A stretch of 14,466 bases of DNA from a bacterium (GTDB lineage Bacteria > Bacillota_I > Bacilli_A > RF39 > UBA660), in the NCBI GenBank assembly GCA_019421005.1, contig JAHZGA010000025.1, positions 1 through 14,466 of the forward strand, in the 5' to 3' direction. Each line of letters opens with the position of its first letter. Positions within the stretch are counted from its first letter, which is position 1. A program made the position numbers and the translations under genes. Under the pieces are notes generated by a model that was not told where the DNA came from, did not search any database, and saw only the letters and a list, made by a program, of their open reading frames with translations. Positions 12,545 through 14,466 of this stretch are shown here, piece by piece.

Positions 12545-14242
12545 TTAGTTAATTTTGTTTAAAAGTTCTTCCACTTCATTAGTGAAATCATTAATTTGAA
12601 TATTTGTTATTTCTTTAGAATTTCTTAATTTAACTTCAACTAAACCTTCATTAATTTTTTTACCAACTACAATTCTAATAGGAATACCTATTAAATCACA
12701 GTCCATAAATTTAACACCTGGTCTTAAATTGCGGTCATCTAATAATACATCAATATTGTTTTTATTTAATTCTTCATATAGTTTTAAAGCAATTTCAGTT
12801 TGATTTTTATCTTTTGGGTCAATTAATACTATATTAACTTTAAAAGGTGCAACTTCTACTGGCCATATTATACCATTTTCATCATTAAATTGTTCTACTA
12901 TAGCAGCCATTAATCTATCTATTCCTATTCCATAAGAACCCATTACAACTGGTTTTAATTCATTGTTTTCATCTAAATATTTTAAGTTTAAACTTTCAGA
13001 ATATTTAGTTCCTAATTTAAATAGATTTCCTATTTCAATTCCTTTAGAAATTTTTAATTTATGATGACATTTTATACATAAATCATTTTCTAAAACATTT
13101 TTAATATCGCCTTTTATTTTATAATTAAAATCTTTAATATTAACATTTTTATAGTGATAATCTGTTTTATTGGCACCTACTAAAAAGTTTTTCATCATTA
13201 AAACATCATTATCTATTACAATTGGAATATTTAAATTAATTGGTCCAGCAAATCCTACTTTAGAATTTGTAATTCGTTCTACATCTTCTTCTCCTGCTAA
13301 AGATACTTCTTTCGCGTTTAATAGTTTTTTTAATTTTAATTCATTTAATTCTCTATTACCTTCTAGTAAGCATGCTACAAAATCATCATCAACTTTATAT
13401 ATTAAAGTTTTTACTGTATTTTCTTTAGAAATATTTAATGATTTTTCTAAATCTTCTATTGTTTTAATATTAGGTGTATAAATTAATTCTTTTTCTTTTA
13501 ATTCTTCTTTAATTTCTTCTTTATTTAAACATTCACTTACTTCTATATTTGATGAGTATCCACAATTATCACATATAACTAATTGATCTTCACCTATATT
13601 ACTTAAAGCTTGAAATTCTTCGGATAATTTTCCACCCATTGTTCCTGTATCAGCTATAACAGTTCGGTAGTTTAGTTTTAAACGATTAAAAATATTATTA
13701 TATGCTTGTTTCATTTTTTGATATGATTTATCACATTCTGAATCATTTATATCAAAACTATAAGCATCTTTCATAGTAAATTCACGAACTCTTATTAATC
13801 CATAACGTGGTCTTGGTTCATCACGATATTTTAATCCTATTTGGTAAATATTAAAAGGCATATCTTTATATGATTTTATTTTCATTTTAGCAGCTTCTAC
13901 AAATAATTCTTCATGAGTTGGTCCTAAAACATAATTACGATTATATCTGTCTTTTAAATTAAACATATCACTACCAAAATTATCACGTCTACCACTTTTT
14001 ACATAAACATCTTCTGGTAATAGATTAGGCATACATAGTTCAAGTGCTGAAGCATTATTCATTTCTTCTCTAACGATTTTTTCTATATTTTTGAATACTT
14101 TTAATCCAAGAGGCATATACATATAAATCCCATTACTAGATTTTTTTATCATACCACTTTTTACTAATAATTTACCACTTAATGAATCTTCATCTTTAAT
14201 TTCTTCTTTAATTGTGTAAAAAAAGTTATCTTTTAATTTCAT
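12545..14242 (-). CDS. proS: Prolyl-tRNA synthetase with editing domain
   Basis: Class II aminoacyl-tRNA synthetase that loads tRNA-Pro. The 565-residue length and order are those of the bacterial form. Motif 1 is at 38-62 (GIYMYMPLGLKVFKNIEKIV), motif 2 at 139-163 (YRDEPRPRYGLIRVREFTMKDAYSF region), and motif 3 at 435-450 (GSYGIGIDRLMAAIVE). The editing domain, about 235-385, has KTLIYK (K278), GNRELNELK, and GFAGP (330-334). It is flanked by two Cys pairs, C225/C228 and C389/C392, that may form a zinc ribbon. The C-terminal part (465-565) is the anticodon-binding domain (DDRNLRPGVKFMDCDLIGIP). ATG start follows AAGGAGG at nine bases. It is monocistronic, with a hairpin upstream and a terminator downstream. 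No T-box is visible in the leader. Confidence 0.97.
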   Translation of the reverse strand: MKLKDNFFYTIKEEIKDEDSLSGKLLVKSGMIKKSSNGIYMYMPLGLKVFKNIEKIVREEMNNASALELCMPNLLPEDVYVKSGRRDNFGSDMFNLKDRYNRNYVLGPTHEELFVEAAKMKIKSYKDMPFNIYQIGLKYRDEPRPRYGLIRVREFTMKDAYSFDINDSECDKSYQKMKQAYNNIFNRLKLNYRTVIADTGTMGGKLSEEFQALSNIGEDQLVICDNCGYSSNIEVSECLNKEEIKEELKEKELIYTPNIKTIEDLEKSLNISKENTVKTLIYKVDDDFVACLLEGNRELNELKLKKLLNAKEVSLAGEEDVERITNSKVGFAGPINLNIPIVIDNDVLMMKNFLVGANKTDYHYKNVNIKDFNYKIKGDIKNVLENDLCIKCHHKLKISKGIEIGNLFKLGTKYSESLNLKYLDENNELKPVVMGSYGIGIDRLMAAIVEQFNDENGIIWPVEVAPFKVNIVLIDPKDKNQTEIALKLYEELNKNNIDVLLDDRNLRPGVKFMDCDLIGIPIRIVVGKKINEGLVEVKLRNSKEITNIQINDFTNEVEELLNKIN

Positions 14243-14262
14243 AGTTAATTCCTCCTTAAATT

Positions 14263-14268
14263 ATTTTA
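14263..14268 (-). promoter_or_regulatory. Extended -10 candidate promoter of proS
   Basis: TGCTAAAAT on the minus strand (-10 TAAAAT at 14263-14268) lies just upstream of the AAGGAGG site, giving a leader of about 14 nt. The -35 (TTTCCT region) is poor, so this rests on the extended -10 only. Confidence 0.4.
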
Positions 14269-14345
14269 GCATAAATAATTAAAAAAGGAAATGAAATATT
14301 TTAAATTAAAGAGAAATAAAGATAAGGTTGATATTTTAATATTAA

Positions 14346-14395
14346 AAATAGTCATAAACTATGATTTTTTAACAGTAAAATATTTATGACTATTT
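14346..14395 (-). terminator. Terminator of the gene upstream of proS
   Basis: A perfect 13-bp inverted repeat (14346-14358 with 14383-14395), 24-nt loop, followed on the minus strand by TTAATATT. It overlaps the stop of the partial ORF that enters from the right edge. Confidence 0.6.
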
Positions 14396-14466
14396 ATATT
14401 ATAATATTATTATTCATCGTAGTAAACAGCTTTAAAACTTTTTCAGTATTACTTACTAGAGCTTTA
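14394..14466 (-). CDS. Possible 3' end of a gene cut by the window edge
   Basis: One minus-strand frame stays open from the right edge for 23 codons (KALVSNTEKVLKLFTT...) and stops at TAA 14394-14396, overlapping a terminator hairpin. The other two frames are closed early. The position fits a gene tail but the sequence is too short to identify. Confidence 0.35.
   Translation of the reverse strand, partial: KALVSNTEKVLKLFTTMNNNIII

Noticed and set aside
14243..14345. T-box or other long regulatory leader for proS
   Set aside because: The stretch is almost pure A/T, lacks a T-box sequence and specifier-type stems, and the likely start is only about 14 nt from the ATG.

Overview
The window comes from a very AT-rich, low-G+C Firmicutes chromosome, most likely an uncultivated gut member of the Bacilli or a related Erysipelotrichales/RF39-like lineage. 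Evidence: strong AAGGAGG ribosome sites, extended -10 promoters, an LPXTG-type sorting signal, and gene order matching the Bacillus subtilis spoIIB-radC-mreCD-spoIVFAB-rplU-prp-rpmA region. TGA is a true stop (the SPOR-protein gene ends TGA at 11952-11954, overlapping the radC ATG), so this is not a Mycoplasma code-4 genome. Nearly all genes are on the minus strand; the exception is an IS30-type transposase.

Read in the direction of transcription (right to left): a possible gene tail and a terminator; proS; an island with a SpoIIB-like SPOR membrane protein, radC, mreC and mreD; a large secreted protein; helD; spoIVFA-spoIVFB; the rplU-prp-rpmA ribosomal operon with a structured leader; a frameshifted IS30 element; a two-part locus made of a 9-codon mini-gene and a CPBP membrane protein coupled to a 44-aa membrane peptide; and a sortase-anchored surface protein. 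Compared with B. subtilis, maf, mreB and minCD are absent from the block, and a secreted-protein gene and helD sit where minCD would be. Spo0B and Obg do not follow rpmA; an IS does.

Functionally the core is cell-wall elongation (MreC/D), forespore and pro-sigma-K processing (SpoIVFA/B, SpoIIB-like), translation (ProS, L21, L27 and the Prp protease that trims L27) and RNA polymerase recycling (HelD).

The most interesting accessory feature is the 3' end of the secreted-protein gene (about 8406-8498). It is a G+C-rich patch (about 58% over 8411-8500 by direct count) in an AT-rich gene, with a run of codons that differ mainly at positions where a template could carry adenine (AAT/AAC). It encodes the surface of a C-type-lectin-like fold ending YGLRPVITL. 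This has the look of a diversity-generating retroelement (DGR) variable region whose reverse transcriptase and template lie outside the window. The second is the 9-codon cationic ORF MMRWLRRFF (2073-2102). It has its own strong promoter and ribosome site and is followed by a terminator with a possible antiterminator partner, ahead of a CPBP-family gene with substituted active-site residues.
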